Below, piece after piece: positions 9,446-22,402 of a DNA stretch of 64,000 bases. Made by a program: the position numbers and the translations under genes. The stretch covers positions 1,887,430-1,951,429 of the forward strand of contig NZ_CP007410.1 of the NCBI RefSeq assembly GCF_000585995.1, in the 5' to 3' direction. This DNA is from Pseudomonas brassicacearum. Its GTDB lineage: Bacteria; Pseudomonadota; Gammaproteobacteria; Pseudomonadales; Pseudomonadaceae. Position 1 is the stretch's first letter; every line of letters starts with the position of its first letter. A model generated the notes under the pieces. It searched no databases. It had not been told where the DNA came from and was given only the letters and a program-made list of their open reading frames with translations.

Positions 9446-10144
9446 TTACTCCTCGCGCAGGGTCTGGATCATGTAGTTGACGTCAACGTCGGCGGCCAGC
9501 TTGTAGTGCTTGGTCAGCGGGTTGTAGGTCAGGCCGATGATGTCCTTGACGGTCAGCCCGGCCATGCGGCTCCAGGCGCCCAGCTCGGAAGGCCGGATGA
9601 ATTTCTTGAAGTCGTGGGTGCCGCGCGGCAGCAGCTTCATGATGTATTCGGCACCGATGATGGCGAACAGGTACGCTTTCGGGTTGCGGTTGATCGTGGA
9701 GAAGAACACCTGGCCGCCGGGCTTGACCATGCGAAAGCACGCGCGGATGACCGATGACGGGTCCGGCACGTGTTCGAGCATTTCCAGGCACGTGACCACG
9801 TCGAACTGCTCGGGCATTTCCTCGGCCAGGGCTTCGGCGGTGATCTGCCGGTATTCCACGCTGACGCCGGACTCCAGTTGATGCAATTGCGCAACCGCCA
9901 GCGGGGCCTCGCCCATGTCGATGCCCATCACCGTCGCCCCGCGCTGGGCCATGGCCTCGCTGAGGATGCCGCCGCCGCAGCCGACGTCGAGGACTTTCTT
10001 GCCGGCCAGGTTGACCCGTTCGTCAATCCAGTTGACCCGCAGCGGGTTGATGTCGTGCAGCGGTTTGAATTCGCTTTCACGGTCCCACCAGCGATGGGCC
10101 AGGGCTTCGAATTTGGCGATTTCGGCGTGGTCAACGTTGCTCAT
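9446..10144 (-). CDS. ubiG: ubiquinone biosynthesis O-methyltransferase UbiG
   Basis: A 232-residue SAM-dependent methyltransferase performing both O-methylations of ubiquinone synthesis. The SAM-binding motif [13 protein letters not shown] lies at residues 51-63, and the N-terminus ([19 protein letters not shown]) and C-terminal [11 protein letters not shown] are typical UbiG features. I start it at ATG 10144 (MSNVDHAE); the frame stays open 45 bases further but that extension is not family-like. mupP follows 4 bases downstream. Confidence 0.93.
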   Translation of the reverse strand: MSNVDHAEIAKFEALAHRWWDRESEFKPLHDINPLRVNWIDERVNLAGKKVLDVGCGGGILSEAMAQRGATVMGIDMGEAPLAVAQLHQLESGVSVEYRQITAEALAEEMPEQFDVVTCLEMLEHVPDPSSVIRACFRMVKPGGQVFFSTINRNPKAYLFAIIGAEYIMKLLPRGTHDFKKFIRPSELGAWSRMAGLTVKDIIGLTYNPLTKHYKLAADVDVNYMIQTLREE

Positions 10145-10205
10145 GTGCAGATCCTCGAAAAACTTGAAAAATCGTGTGCCCCGAGCCATGGCTCCAGGGG
10201 CAGGG

Positions 10206-11537
10206 TTATTCGTTGTGACCGCTGACGCGACGGCCCCAGGCCTGGGCCGTGGCGGTCAGCTGCGATTCGTCCAGGCGAGTCAGCCGGCCATCTTCCAGCA
10301 ACGGCTTGCCGGCCACCCAGAGGTGTTTCACGCAATCGCGGCCCGTGGCGTAGATCAGTTGCGACACCGGGTCGTAGACTGGCTGCTGGGCCAGGCCCGA
10401 CAGGTCAAAGGCCACCAGGTCGGCGGCCTTGCCGACTTCCAGGGAGCCGACCGTCGCTTCGATGCCCAGCGCCCGGGCGCCATTGAGCGTGGCCATGCGC
10501 AACGCCCGGTGGGCGTCCAGGGCCGTGGCCGAACCGGCGACTGCCTTGGCCAGCAACGCGGCGGTGCGCGTTTCGCCGAGCAAGTCCAGGTCGTTGTTGC
10601 TCGCCGCACCATCGGTGCCGATCGCCACATTGACCCCGGCCTGCCACAAGCGCTCCACCGGGCAGAAGCCGCTGGCCAACTTCAAATTCGATTCCGGACA
10701 ATGAATCACGCTGCAATTGCTTTCTACCAGCAAAGCCTGGTCTTCATCGCTGACCTGAGTCATGTGCACGGCCTGGAAGCGCGGCCCCAACAGGCCCAGC
10801 CGTCCCAGCCGGGCCATGGGCCGCTCGCCAGTGTTATCCACAGCCTGCTGCACTTCGAAGGCGGTTTCGTGAACATGCATATGAATGGCCGCGTCGAGCT
10901 CTTCGGCGATCACGCGGATTTTCTCCAGGTTCTCGTCGCCCACCGTGTAGGGCGCATGGGGGCCGAATGCGACTTTGATCCGTGGATGGTGCTTGAGGTC
11001 GCCAAACAACTCGATGCCCTGACGAATGGCTTCGTCGGCACTGGCGGCACCGGGGATCGGGAAATCCAGGATCGGAATGGCGATTTGCGCGCGGATGCCG
11101 CTGTTATGCACGCGTTCGCTGGCAACCTTGGGATAGAAATACATGTCAGAGAAGCAAGTGATGCCGCCCTTGATCTGCTCGGCGATCGCCAGGTCGGTGC
11201 CATCGCGCACGAAATCTTCATCGACCCATTTGGCTTCGGCTGGCCAGATATGCTGTTCGAGCCAGGTCATCAAGGGCAGGTCGTCGGCCAGGCCGCGGAA
11301 CAAGGTCATCGCCGCATGGCCGTGGGCGTTGATCAGGCCCGGGCTGAGCAGCATGCCGGGCAGTTCGCGAACCTGGGCGGCGTCACACTTGAGGGCTTCT
11401 GCCCGCGGGCCGATGAACACGATGCAACCGTCGCGGATGCCCAGGCCATGGTCCTTGAGCACGACACCGGCGGGTTCGACAGGCACCAACCAGGTCGGCA
11501 GCAATAATAAGTCGAGCGCAACGGCAGGCTTGGGCAT
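10206..11537 (-). CDS. mtaD: 5-methylthioadenosine / S-adenosylhomocysteine deaminase (TRZ/ATZ amidohydrolase)
   Basis: A 443-residue metal-dependent amidohydrolase. The first metal ligands are in INAHGHAAM (H72, H74), others in [10 protein letters not shown], and the catalytic Asp is in [13 protein letters not shown] (about residue 305). In P. aeruginosa the gene in this place, PA3170, deaminates methylthioadenosine to methylthioinosine, the first step of an MTA salvage route that avoids MTA phosphorylase. The next-but-one enzyme of that route, MtnA, is encoded divergently 106 bases away, which supports the same role here. Annotation transfer is by motif and context. Confidence 0.85.
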   Translation of the reverse strand: MPKPAVALDLLLLPTWLVPVEPAGVVLKDHGLGIRDGCIVFIGPRAEALKCDAAQVRELPGMLLSPGLINAHGHAAMTLFRGLADDLPLMTWLEQHIWPAEAKWVDEDFVRDGTDLAIAEQIKGGITCFSDMYFYPKVASERVHNSGIRAQIAIPILDFPIPGAASADEAIRQGIELFGDLKHHPRIKVAFGPHAPYTVGDENLEKIRVIAEELDAAIHMHVHETAFEVQQAVDNTGERPMARLGRLGLLGPRFQAVHMTQVSDEDQALLVESNCSVIHCPESNLKLASGFCPVERLWQAGVNVAIGTDGAASNNDLDLLGETRTAALLAKAVAGSATALDAHRALRMATLNGARALGIEATVGSLEVGKAADLVAFDLSGLAQQPVYDPVSQLIYATGRDCVKHLWVAGKPLLEDGRLTRLDESQLTATAQAWGRRVSGHNE

Positions 11538-11581
11538 CGTGGAAGGGTTCCATGGGTTATAAAGGATGGCGAAGTATACCC

Positions 11582-11610
11582 GAGCGTCTTCGCAGAGGGA
11601 TCGCTATAAT
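11582..11610 (+). promoter_or_regulatory. candidate sigma-70 promoter of mtnA
   Basis: A perfect -10 hexamer TATAAT at 11605-11610 lies 33 bases before the mtnA start in the divergent mtaD-mtnA interval. No good -35 hexamer sits 17 bases upstream, so the promoter is only a candidate. Confidence 0.4.
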
Positions 11611-11643
11611 CGGCGGCTTTTGTTCATGAGTGCGGGGTGAAGG

Positions 11644-12720
11644 ATGCGCGATCGACTGTTGGCTGCGGAGAAGGTGAAGGCCATCGATTGGCGGGATGGC
11701 GCCCTGTACCTGCTGGATCAGCGTATTTTGCCGTTCGAGGAAAACTGGATCGCCTACACCAGCGCGGCCGGTGTGGCCGAGGCGATCCGCTCGATGGTGG
11801 TGCGCGGCGCGCCCGCTATTGGTATCAGCGCGGCCTATGGTGTGGTGCTGGCGGCGCGGGCGCGGGTAGCCGAGGGTGGTGACTGGCAGGCGGCGCTGGA
11901 AGCTGATTTTGCCTTGCTGGCCAGTTCCCGGCCGACCGCGGTAAACCTGTTCTGGGCATTGGACCGGATGCGCGACCGGCTGGGGCGCTTGAAAGAGCAC
12001 GCCGAGCCGCTGGCGGTCCTTGAGGCCGAAGCCATCGCGATCCATGAGAGCGACCGCGAAGCCAACCTGACCATGGCCCAGCTCGGTGTCGACCTGATTC
12101 GCAAGCATCAGGGCAACGCCCAGGCCATCCTGACCCACTGCAACACCGGCGCCCTGGCCACCGGCGGCTTCGGCACGGCCCTGGGGGTGATCCGCGGTGC
12201 GTTCCTCGAAGGCATGGTCGAGCGTGTCTACGCCGACGAAACCCGTCCGTGGCTGCAAGGCTCGCGCCTGACTGCGTGGGAACTGGCCAACGAAGGTATT
12301 CCGGTGACCCTCAACGCCGACTCCGCCGCCGCCCACATCATGAAGACCAAGGGTGTGACCTGGGTGATCGTCGGTGCCGACCGTATTACCGCCAATGGCG
12401 ACGTGGCGAACAAGATCGGCACGTATCAGCTGGCGGTCTGCGCCATGCACCACGGCGTGCGCTTCATGGTGGTGGCACCGAGTTCGACCATCGACATGAA
12501 CTTGGCCAGCGGGGAAGACATCCCGATTGAAGAGCGCGACGGGCGCGAGCTGTTGGAAGTCGGCGGCAAGCGGGTCGGGGCGGATGTGGACGCCTTCAAC
12601 CCGGTGTTCGACGTCACCCCGGCGGACCTGATCGACGCGATTATCACGGAGAAGGGCATTGTCGAGCGCCCGGATACCGCGAAGATGGCGCAGTTGATGT
12701 GTCGCAAGCGGTTGCATTGA
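11644..12720 (+). CDS. mtnA: S-methyl-5-thioribose-1-phosphate isomerase MtnA
   Basis: A 358-residue isomerase of the eIF2B-alpha-like fold converting methylthioribose-1-phosphate to methylthioribulose-1-phosphate in methionine salvage. [14 protein letters not shown] forms the substrate-phosphate loop, the catalytic Cys is C166 in [12 protein letters not shown], and the catalytic Asp is D246 in [10 protein letters not shown], followed by KIGTY. Length is normal. It is divergent from the MTA deaminase gene, so the two may be coordinately controlled from the shared interval. Confidence 0.95.
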   Translation: MRDRLLAAEKVKAIDWRDGALYLLDQRILPFEENWIAYTSAAGVAEAIRSMVVRGAPAIGISAAYGVVLAARARVAEGGDWQAALEADFALLASSRPTAVNLFWALDRMRDRLGRLKEHAEPLAVLEAEAIAIHESDREANLTMAQLGVDLIRKHQGNAQAILTHCNTGALATGGFGTALGVIRGAFLEGMVERVYADETRPWLQGSRLTAWELANEGIPVTLNADSAAAHIMKTKGVTWVIVGADRITANGDVANKIGTYQLAVCAMHHGVRFMVVAPSSTIDMNLASGEDIPIEERDGRELLEVGGKRVGADVDAFNPVFDVTPADLIDAIITEKGIVERPDTAKMAQLMCRKRLH

Positions 12721-13165
12721 TGGTGGGTGCTGTCTGACTGCCGCCATCGCGAGCAAGCTCGCTCCCACATTTTGATCGAGTCGCCTGCAGCGTTAATGCA
12801 CGACACAAATCCATGTGGGAGCGAGCTTGCTCGCTATGAGGCCCGAAAAGTCAATAAAACAAGCAGAATCGAGCCATGAATCTTCATTCACACTGCCTCT
12901 GAGGCCCTCTGGCCCTCTATCAGCCTGTCACCGGTCAACTAACTATGCTCCATGCGCATCAGGGGGATAGGTGCGTGGCGGCTCTTGTGATAACATCCGG
13001 CGGTTTCCAGGGCTGCCTCGCGAGGTGGCCTTTACTGCGCAGATCCGTGGCATAACTCGTTGATTTGTCGTAAGTCGCTGCACGGCACTTGTTCTGCAGC
13101 GGCGAGCTTCGTTCGTCCCATCTGGATGTGACGAGGTTTCACCAGAAAAAGGAATCAGGCTTCTC
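12721..13165. other. non-coding interval between mtnA and gyrA
   Basis: 445 bases without a gene. The first 120 hold an outward-facing REP pair. The remainder is the gyrA upstream region; I see no convincing promoter pair or riboswitch, only a plain leader ending in the GAAAAAGGAA-like ribosome-site region before gyrA. Confidence 0.6.
12746..12838. repeat. REP pair in reversed (tail-out) order
   Basis: Here the complement half (GCGAGCAAGCTCGCTCCCACA) comes first and the direct half (TGTGGGAGCGAGCTTGCTCGC) second, the opposite order of most REP pairs in the window. The right half ends in an imperfect CTATGAG. Confidence 0.8.
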
Positions 13166-15829
<2,664 letters not shown>

Positions 15830-15840
15830 GCGGACACGCA

Positions 15841-15874
15841 GGGGGCGGATGAAGATTCGCCCCCTTGTTGTTTG
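15841..15874 (+). terminator. intrinsic terminator of gyrA
   Basis: A 7-bp perfect stem GGGGGCG / CGCCCCC with a ten-base loop, followed by TTGTTGTTTG, lies 11 bases after the gyrA stop. Confidence 0.75.
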
Positions 15875-15909
15875 TCCCTTTTGAAAATTTGCGACACTGC
15901 GCATTCTCC

Positions 15910-15998
15910 TGTGGGAGCGGGCTTGCTCGCGAATGCGGTGGATCAGTTAATGAGCCGTTGACTGACGTACCGTATTCGCGAGCAAGCCCGCTCCCACA
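15910..15998. repeat. REP pair, type TGTGGGAGCGGG
   Basis: Near-perfect inverted halves (TGTGGGAGCGGGCTTGCTCG and complement) between the gyrA terminator and serC. The inner part also pairs (GAATGCGGT / ACCGTATTC), giving a long hairpin 57 bases before the serC start. Confidence 0.88.
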
Positions 15999-16054
15999 AG
16001 GGGAGTGGGTTGAATGAAGATTTATGTGACCACCAGATCAGAGCGAGATTGGAT

Positions 16055-17140
16055 GTGAGCAAGAGAGCCTATAACTTCTGTGCCGGCCCGGCGGCGCTGC
16101 CTGAAGCGGTCCTGAAGCGTGCCCAGGGTGAACTTCTCGACTGGCATGGCAAAGGCCTGTCCGTCATGGAAATGAGCCATCGCAGCGATGAGTTCGTGTC
16201 CATTGCCACCAAGGCCGAGCAGGACCTGCGTGATCTGCTGAGCATCCCGTCCAATTACAAGGTGCTGTTCCTGCAAGGCGGCGCCAGCCAGCAGTTCGCC
16301 CAGATTCCGCTGAACCTGCTGCCGGAAAGCGGCAAGGCCGACTACATCGACACCGGCATCTGGTCGCAGAAAGCCATCGAAGAAGCCTCGCGCTACGGCC
16401 ACGTCAACGTTGCCGCCACCGCCAAGCCCTACGACTATTTCGCCATTCCCGGCCAGAACGAGTGGAACCTGTCCAAGGACGCGGCCTACGTTCACTACGC
16501 GCCGAACGAAACCATCGGCGGCCTGGAATTCAACTGGATCCCGGAAACGGGTGACGTGCCATTGGTGGCCGACATGTCTTCGGACATCCTCTCGCGCCCT
16601 GTGGATATCTCTCGTTTCGGCATGATCTACGCCGGCGCCCAGAAGAACATCGGCCCAAGCGGCATCCTGGTCAGCATCATTCGTGAAGACCTGCTGGGGC
16701 GCGCCCGTTCCCTGTGCCCGACCATGCTCAACTACAAGGTCGCGGCCGACAACGGCTCGATGTACAACACCCCGCCGACCCTGGCCTGGTACCTGTCCGG
16801 CCTGGTGTTCGAGTGGCTGAAGGAGCAGGGTGGTGTCGAAGCCATCGGCAAGCTCAACGAAGTGAAGCAGCGCACGCTGTATGACTTCATCGACGCCAGC
16901 GGTCTCTACAGCAACCCGATCAACAAGACCGATCGTTCGTGGATGAACGTGCCGTTCCGCCTGGCCGACGACCGTCTCGACAAGCCGTTCCTGGCTGGCG
17001 CCGACGAACGCGGCCTGCTGAACCTCAAGGGCCACCGCTCGGTCGGTGGCATGCGCGCCTCCATCTATAACGCCGTCGATATCACTGCGGTCAACGCGCT
17101 GATTTCCTACATGGCAGAGTTCGAGAAGGAACACGGCTGA
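16055..17140 (+). CDS. serC: phosphoserine aminotransferase
   Basis: A 361-residue PLP enzyme making 3-phosphoserine for serine synthesis and the matching step for pyridoxal phosphate. N-terminus SKRAYNFCAGPAALP, PLP lysine K197 in YAGAQKNIGPSG, and C-terminal GHRSVGGMRASIYNA. I choose the GTG at 16055, preceded by GAGCGAG, because it gives the standard N-terminus; a TTG 45 bases earlier would add an unrelated extension. Its TGA overlaps the pheA ATG (TGATG), implying translational coupling. Confidence 0.95.
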   Translation: MSKRAYNFCAGPAALPEAVLKRAQGELLDWHGKGLSVMEMSHRSDEFVSIATKAEQDLRDLLSIPSNYKVLFLQGGASQQFAQIPLNLLPESGKADYIDTGIWSQKAIEEASRYGHVNVAATAKPYDYFAIPGQNEWNLSKDAAYVHYAPNETIGGLEFNWIPETGDVPLVADMSSDILSRPVDISRFGMIYAGAQKNIGPSGILVSIIREDLLGRARSLCPTMLNYKVAADNGSMYNTPPTLAWYLSGLVFEWLKEQGGVEAIGKLNEVKQRTLYDFIDASGLYSNPINKTDRSWMNVPFRLADDRLDKPFLAGADERGLLNLKGHRSVGGMRASIYNAVDITAVNALISYMAEFEKEHG

Positions 17141-18234
17141 TGTCCGAGCAAGAACTCAAGGCGCTGCGCCTGCGCATCGATGCCTTGGACGAAAAGGTCC
17201 TCGAGCTGATCAGTGAGCGTGCGCGCTGCGCCCAGGAAGTCGCCCGGGTGAAGATGGCTTCCCTGGCGGAAGGCGAAGTGCCGGTGTTCTATCGTCCTGA
17301 ACGTGAGGCGCAGGTCCTCAAGCGGGTCATGGAGCGCAACAAGGGGCCGCTGGGCAACGAAGAAATGGCGCGGTTGTTCCGCGAGATCATGTCTTCGTGC
17401 CTGGCCCTCGAGCAGCCGCTGAAAGTTGCTTACCTGGGGCCTGAAGGCACCTTCACCCAGGCGGCTGCCATGAAGCACTTCGGTCATGCCGTGATCAGCA
17501 AGCCCATGGCGGCCATCGATGAGGTCTTCCGCGAAGTGGCGGCCGGCGCGGTGAATTTCGGCGTGGTGCCGGTGGAAAACTCCACCGAAGGCGCGGTCAA
17601 TCACACGTTGGACAGCTTCCTCGAGCACGACATGGTGATCTGTGGCGAAGTCGAGCTGCGCATCCACCATCACCTGCTGGTGGGTGAGAACACCAAGACC
17701 GACAGCATCAGCCGGATCTATTCCCACGCCCAGTCCCTGGCCCAATGCCGCAAGTGGCTGGACGCGCATTACCCGAATGTCGAGCGCGTGGCGGTATCGA
17801 GCAACGCCGAAGCGGCCAAGCGGGTCAAGGGCGAGTGGAACTCGGCGGCGATTGCTGGCGATATGGCTGCTGGCCTCTACGGGCTGACGCGCCTGGCCGA
17901 GAAAATCGAGGACCGTCCGGACAACTCCACGCGGTTCCTGATGATCGGCAGCCAGGAAGTGCCGCCGACCGGCGACGACAAGACATCGATCATCGTCTCC
18001 ATGAGCAACAAGCCCGGCGCGCTCCATGAACTGCTGGTGCCGTTCCACGACAACGGTATCGACCTGACTCGGATCGAGACCCGTCCGTCGCGCAGCGGTA
18101 AATGGACCTACGTGTTCTTCATCGATTTCGTCGGCCACCACCGCGATCCGCTGGTAAAAGGTGTGCTTGAGAAAATCAGTCAGGAAGCAGTGGCACTCAA
18201 GGTGCTGGGTTCCTACCCCAAGGCAGTTCTTTAA
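17140..18234 (+). CDS. pheA: chorismate mutase / prephenate dehydratase (P-protein)
   Basis: A 364-residue bifunctional enzyme of phenylalanine synthesis. Residues 1-90 are the AroQ-type mutase helix bundle (LRLRIDALDEKVLELI). About 95-275 form the dehydratase (GPEGTFTQAAA, VVPVENSTEGAV, the catalytic TRF near DNSTRFLMIG). About 285-360 form the ACT domain (KPGALHELLVPF with ESRP-like ETRPSR), the site of phenylalanine feedback. Overlaps serC by one base and is followed by hisC 13 bases on. Confidence 0.96.
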   Translation: MSEQELKALRLRIDALDEKVLELISERARCAQEVARVKMASLAEGEVPVFYRPEREAQVLKRVMERNKGPLGNEEMARLFREIMSSCLALEQPLKVAYLGPEGTFTQAAAMKHFGHAVISKPMAAIDEVFREVAAGAVNFGVVPVENSTEGAVNHTLDSFLEHDMVICGEVELRIHHHLLVGENTKTDSISRIYSHAQSLAQCRKWLDAHYPNVERVAVSSNAEAAKRVKGEWNSAAIAGDMAAGLYGLTRLAEKIEDRPDNSTRFLMIGSQEVPPTGDDKTSIIVSMSNKPGALHELLVPFHDNGIDLTRIETRPSRSGKWTYVFFIDFVGHHRDPLVKGVLEKISQEAVALKVLGSYPKAVL

Positions 18235-18247
18235 GGGCGGATAGCAA

Positions 18248-19360
18248 ATGAGTGGCAACTTCCTCGCTCTGGCACAGCCAGGCGTGCAACAACTCTCGCC
18301 TTACGTTCCGGGCAAGCCCGTGGACGAATTGGCTCGCGAGCTGGACCTGGACCCGGCCAGCATCGTCAAGTTGGCGAGCAACGAAAACCCGTTGGGCGCG
18401 AGTCCCAAGGCGCTGGCGGCGATTCGCGATGAGCTGTCCGAGCTGACCCGTTACCCCGATGGCAATGGTTTCTCGCTCAAGAGCCTGTTGGCCGAGCGCT
18501 GCGGCGTGGAGCTGAACCAGGTCACCCTGGGCAACGGTTCCAATGACATTCTCGAGCTGGTGGCGCGCGCCTACCTGGCGCCGGGCCTCAATGCCGTGTT
18601 CAGTGAGCATGCGTTTGCGGTCTATCCGATCGCCACCCAGGCGGTCGGTGCGGACGCCCATGTGGTGCCGGCCAAGGAATGGGGGCACGATCTGCCGGCC
18701 ATGCTGGCCGCCATCGACGCCAACACCCGCGTGGTCTTCATCGCCAACCCGAACAACCCGACCGGCACCTGGTTCGACGCCCAGGCCCTGGATGACTTCC
18801 TGCAGGACGTGCCCGAGCACGTGCTGGTGGTGCTGGACGAGGCCTACATCGAATACGCCGAAGGCAGCGACTTGCCCGATGGCCTGGACTTCCTCGCGGC
18901 CTATCCGAACCTGTTGGTTTCGCGCACGTTCTCCAAGGCCTATGGCCTGGCATCGCTGCGGGTCGGCTACGGTCTGTCCACCGCGGTGGTGGCCGATGTG
19001 CTGAACCGCGTGCGCCAGCCGTTCAACGTCAACAGCTTCGCCCTGGCCGCCGCCTGCGCCGCCTTGCAGGATGAGGCCTACCTGGCTGAAAGCCGTCGCC
19101 TGAACGAGGCTGGCATGCAGCAATTGGAAGCCGGGTTTCGTGACTTGGGCCTGAGCTGGATTCCATCGAAAGGCAATTTCATCTGCGTCGACATCGGACG
19201 AGTGGCGGCGCCGGTCTTCCAGGGCTTGCTGCGTGAAGGCGTGATCGTGCGTCCGGTGGCCAACTACGGCATGCCGAACCACCTGCGCATCACCATCGGC
19301 CTGCCTGCGGAAAACAGCCGTTTTCTTGAGGCGCTGAGCAAGGTTTTGGCTCGTGGTTGA
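18248..19360 (+). CDS. hisC: histidinol-phosphate aminotransferase
   Basis: A 370-residue class II PLP aminotransferase. N-terminal ASNENPLGASP, ANPNNPTG, and PLP lysine K230 in SRTFSKAYGLASLRVGY. Lying inside the aromatic group, next to prephenate dehydrogenase, it may also serve as the aromatic aminotransferase; pseudomonads commonly carry a second hisC in this place (hisC2). Its last codons overlap the GTG start of tyrA-aroA by 8 bases. Confidence 0.94.
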   Translation: MSGNFLALAQPGVQQLSPYVPGKPVDELARELDLDPASIVKLASNENPLGASPKALAAIRDELSELTRYPDGNGFSLKSLLAERCGVELNQVTLGNGSNDILELVARAYLAPGLNAVFSEHAFAVYPIATQAVGADAHVVPAKEWGHDLPAMLAAIDANTRVVFIANPNNPTGTWFDAQALDDFLQDVPEHVLVVLDEAYIEYAEGSDLPDGLDFLAAYPNLLVSRTFSKAYGLASLRVGYGLSTAVVADVLNRVRQPFNVNSFALAAACAALQDEAYLAESRRLNEAGMQQLEAGFRDLGLSWIPSKGNFICVDIGRVAAPVFQGLLREGVIVRPVANYGMPNHLRITIGLPAENSRFLEALSKVLARG

Positions 19361-21596
19361 TGTCACTTCACTGCAACCTGCGACCCCTATGATCGGGCGC
19401 CTGGTGGTGGTCGGCCTGGGGTTGATCGGCGGTTCGTTTGCCAAAGGCTTGCGTGAAAGTGGCCTGTGCCGTGAAGTGGTCGGTGTCGACCTGGATCCGC
19501 AGTCGCGCAAGCTGGCGGTGGAGCTGGGGGTGGTGGATCGCTGTGAAGATGACCTGGCGATTGCTTGCCAGGGCGCGGACGTGATCCAGCTGGCGGTGCC
19601 GATCCTGGCCATGGAAAAACTTCTGGCGCGCCTGGCCGCCATGGACCTGGGGCAAGCCATTCTCACGGATGTCGGCAGCGCCAAGGGTAACGTCGTACGT
19701 GCCGCCACCGAAGCCTTCGGTGGCATGCCTGCGCGCTTCGTGCCCGGTCATCCGATTGCCGGTTCCGAGCAGAGCGGGGTGGAGGCCTCCAACGCTGAAC
19801 TGTTTCGTCGTCACAAGGTGATACTGACGCCGCTGGAGCAGACCGATCCGGCTGCGCTGGCGGTGGTGGACCGTTTGTGGCGCGAGCTGGGTGCCGATGT
19901 CGAGCACATGCAGGTCCAGCGTCACGATGAAGTATTGGCCGCCACCAGTCATTTGCCGCATCTGTTGGCGTTTGGTCTGGTGGATTCATTGGCCAAACGC
20001 AATGAAAATCTTGAGATCTTCCGTTACGCTGCCGGCGGTTTCCGCGATTTCACGAGAATCGCCGGTAGCGACCCGGTCATGTGGCACGACATCTTCCTCG
20101 CTAACCGCGAAGCTGTCCTGCGCACACTCGATACATTTCGCAGTGACCTCGACGCCTTGCGCGACGCGGTCGATGCAGGGGACGGGCACCAATTGCTGGG
20201 CGTTTTCACACGCGCCAGGGTGGCCCGCGAGCATTTCAGTAAAATCCTGGCCCGTCGGGCCTATGTGGACGCTATGAACTCCAACGATCTGATTTTCCTG
20301 GCACAACCTGGTGGCTCCCTGAGTGGGCGTATTCGTGTACCGGGCGATAAATCGATTTCCCACCGCTCGATCATGCTCGGCTCCCTGGCCGAGGGCGTGA
20401 CCGAAGTGGAAGGTTTCCTCGAGGGCGAAGACGCCCTGGCGACGCTGCAAGCGTTTCGCGACATGGGCGTGGTCATCGAAGGCCCGCACCACGGTCGCGT
20501 GACCATTCATGGTGTCGGCCTGCACGGCCTCAAGCCTGCCCCGGGCCCGATCTACCTGGGTAACTCCGGTACCTCGATGCGCCTGTTGTCCGGCCTGCTG
20601 GCCGCGCAAGACTTCGACAGCACCCTGACCGGCGACGCCTCGCTGTCCAAGCGGCCGATGAATCGCGTGGCCAACCCGCTGCGGGAAATGGGCGCGGTCA
20701 TCGAGACCGCAGCCGATGGCCGTCCGCCGATGACCATTCGTGGCGGCAACAAGCTCAAGGGCCTGACCTACACCATGCCGATGGCCAGCGCCCAGGTGAA
20801 ATCCTGCCTGCTGCTGGCCGGTCTCTATGCCGAAGGCAAGACCACCGTCACTGAGCCGGCGCCGACCCGCGACCACACCGAGCGCATGCTGCGCGGCTTC
20901 GGCTACCCGGTCACGGTCAACGGTGCAACGGCCTCCGTCGAGTCCGGCAACAAATTGACCGCGACCCACATCGAAGTACCGGGCGACATCTCGTCGTCGG
21001 CGTTCTTCCTGGTGGCTGCATCGATCGCCGAAGGCTCCGACCTGGTGCTCGAGCACGTCGGCATCAACCCGACCCGTACCGGCGTGATCGACATCCTGCG
21101 CTTGATGGGCGCTGACATCACCCTGGAAAACCAGCGTGAAGTCGGCGGCGAACCGGTAGCGGACCTGCGCGTAAGAGCGGCTAAACTCAAGGGTATCGAG
21201 ATCCCCGAGGCGCTGGTCCCACTGGCCATCGACGAGTTCCCGGTGCTGTTCGTGGCGGCCGCCTGTGCGGAAGGGCGCACCGTGCTGACCGGCGCCGAAG
21301 AGCTGCGGGTCAAGGAGTCGGATCGCATCCAGGTAATGGCGGACGGTTTACTGGAACTGGGCGTCAAGTGCCAGCCCACGCCGGACGGGATCATCATCGA
21401 CGGCGGCCAGATCGGCGGTGGCGAAGTCCATGGTCACGGGGATCACCGTATCGCCATGGCCTTCAGTGTTGCGTCCTTGCGCGCCAATGCGCCAATTCGC
21501 ATCCATGATTGCGCCAACGTCGCCACGTCGTTCCCGAACTTCCTGGCGCTGTGCGCGCAGGTCGGTATTCGTGTAGCACAAGAGGCACAGTCGTGA
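19353..21596 (+). CDS. fused prephenate dehydrogenase / EPSP synthase
   Basis: A 747-residue fusion. Residues about 1-300 are TyrA: NAD motif [15 protein letters not shown] near residue 17, and [10 protein letters not shown]. From the internal Met308 (20275) the protein is Aro[28 protein letters not shown], and KESDRIQ with HGDHRIAM near the end. It covers a late tyrosine step and the EPSP step of the shikimate pathway. The fusion is a known arrangement in Pseudomonas. The GTG start overlaps hisC and its TGA overlaps the cmk GTG. Confidence 0.95.
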   Translation: MVDVTSLQPATPMIGRLVVVGLGLIGGSFAKGLRESGLCREVVGVDLDPQSRKLAVELGVVDRCEDDLAIACQGADVIQLAVPILAMEKLLARLAAMDLGQAILTDVGSAKGNVVRAATEAFGGMPARFVPGHPIAGSEQSGVEASNAELFRRHKVILTPLEQTDPAALAVVDRLWRELGADVEHMQVQRHDEVLAATSHLPHLLAFGLVDSLAKRNENLEIFRYAAGGFRDFTRIAGSDPVMWHDIFLANREAVLRTLDTFRSDLDALRDAVDAGDGHQLLGVFTRARVAREHFSKILARRAYVDAMNSNDLIFLAQPGGSLSGRIRVPGDKSISHRSIMLGSLAEGVTEVEGFLEGEDALATLQAFRDMGVVIEGPHHGRVTIHGVGLHGLKPAPGPIYLGNSGTSMRLLSGLLAAQDFDSTLTGDASLSKRPMNRVANPLREMGAVIETAADGRPPMTIRGGNKLKGLTYTMPMASAQVKSCLLLAGLYAEGKTTVTEPAPTRDHTERMLRGFGYPVTVNGATASVESGNKLTATHIEVPGDISSSAFFLVAASIAEGSDLVLEHVGINPTRTGVIDILRLMGADITLENQREVGGEPVADLRVRAAKLKGIEIPEALVPLAIDEFPVLFVAAACAEGRTVLTGAEELRVKESDRIQVMADGLLELGVKCQPTPDGIIIDGGQIGGGEVHGHGDHRIAMAFSVASLRANAPIRIHDCANVATSFPNFLALCAQVGIRVAQEAQS

Positions 21597-22282
21597 ACAT
21601 CAAGGCACCGGTCGTCACCATCGATGGCCCAAGCGGCTCGGGCAAGGGCACCGTCGCCGGGATCCTGGCCAAGCAACTGGGCTGGAACCTGCTCGATTCA
21701 GGTGCCTTGTATCGTCTGCTGGCGTTCGCCGCCGCCAACCATGGTGTCGATCTGACCAACGAAGAACTGCTCAAGGCATTGGCCGCGCATCTGGACGTAC
21801 AGTTCATCGCCGCGACCGATGGTCAACTGCAGCGCATCATCCTGGAAGGCGACGAAGTCAGCGATGTCATCCGCACTGAAAGTGTCGGCGCCGGCGCTTC
21901 CCAGGTCGCCGCGCTGCCGGCGGTGCGTGAAGCGTTGCTGCAGCGCCAGCGGGCCTTTCAGGAGCCGCCGGGGCTGGTGGCCGACGGTCGCGACATGGGC
22001 ACGGTGGTGTTTCCCGATGCGCCGTTGAAGATTTTCCTCACCGCCAGCGCGGAGGAGAGGGCGCGTCGCCGTTATTTGCAGTTGAAGGGCAAAGGCGAGG
22101 ATGTTAGTCTGTCGAGTCTGCTAGATGAGATCCGTGCACGCGACGAGCGTGATACCCAGCGCGCAGTAGCCCCGCTAAAGCCGGCGGCCGACGCGATTCA
22201 GCTGGATTCCACGGAGTTGTCCATCGATCAGGTGCTGCAACGCATCATGAGTGAGATCGCCATTCGCGATATCGCCGGGTGA
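21593..22282 (+). CDS. cmk: cytidylate kinase
   Basis: A 229-residue nucleotide kinase phosphorylating CMP and dCMP. P-loop [11 protein letters not shown] at residues 9-19 and [15 protein letters not shown] for CMP binding. The GTG start at 21593 overlaps the aroA stop (GTGA), giving the family-standard N-terminus [11 protein letters not shown]. It is the last gene before the hairpins that separate it from rpsA. Confidence 0.94.
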   Translation: MNIKAPVVTIDGPSGSGKGTVAGILAKQLGWNLLDSGALYRLLAFAAANHGVDLTNEELLKALAAHLDVQFIAATDGQLQRIILEGDEVSDVIRTESVGAGASQVAALPAVREALLQRQRAFQEPPGLVADGRDMGTVVFPDAPLKIFLTASAEERARRRYLQLKGKGEDVSLSSLLDEIRARDERDTQRAVAPLKPAADAIQLDSTELSIDQVLQRIMSEIAIRDIAG

Positions 22283-22286
22283 CCAG

Positions 22287-22330
22287 GAAGCTCCGCAGGG
22301 GACCAGTCATAGTCCTGTGGTGCTTCTTTT
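22287..22330 (+). terminator. intrinsic terminator or attenuator between cmk and rpsA
   Basis: A long imperfect stem (GAAGCTCCGCAGGGGAC pairing with GTCCTGTGGTGCTTC) closed by an eight-base loop and followed by TTTT begins 5 bases after cmk. Confidence 0.6.
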
Positions 22331-22343
22331 ATATGAAACTAAC

Positions 22344-22363
22344 CCACACCGTCTGGGGTGTGG
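22344..22363 (+). promoter_or_regulatory. hairpin in the rpsA leader
   Basis: CCCACACC GTCT GGGGTGTGG-like perfect 8-bp stem with a 4-base loop, 40 bases upstream of the rpsA ATG. Ribosomal protein S1 represses its own translation in enterobacteria through leader structure, so this hairpin is a candidate operator; that role is inferred. Confidence 0.4.
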
Positions 22364-22402
22364 AGGCGGGCGTATTCTTCGCCCTAATCAACAGGAATTA
22401 AA

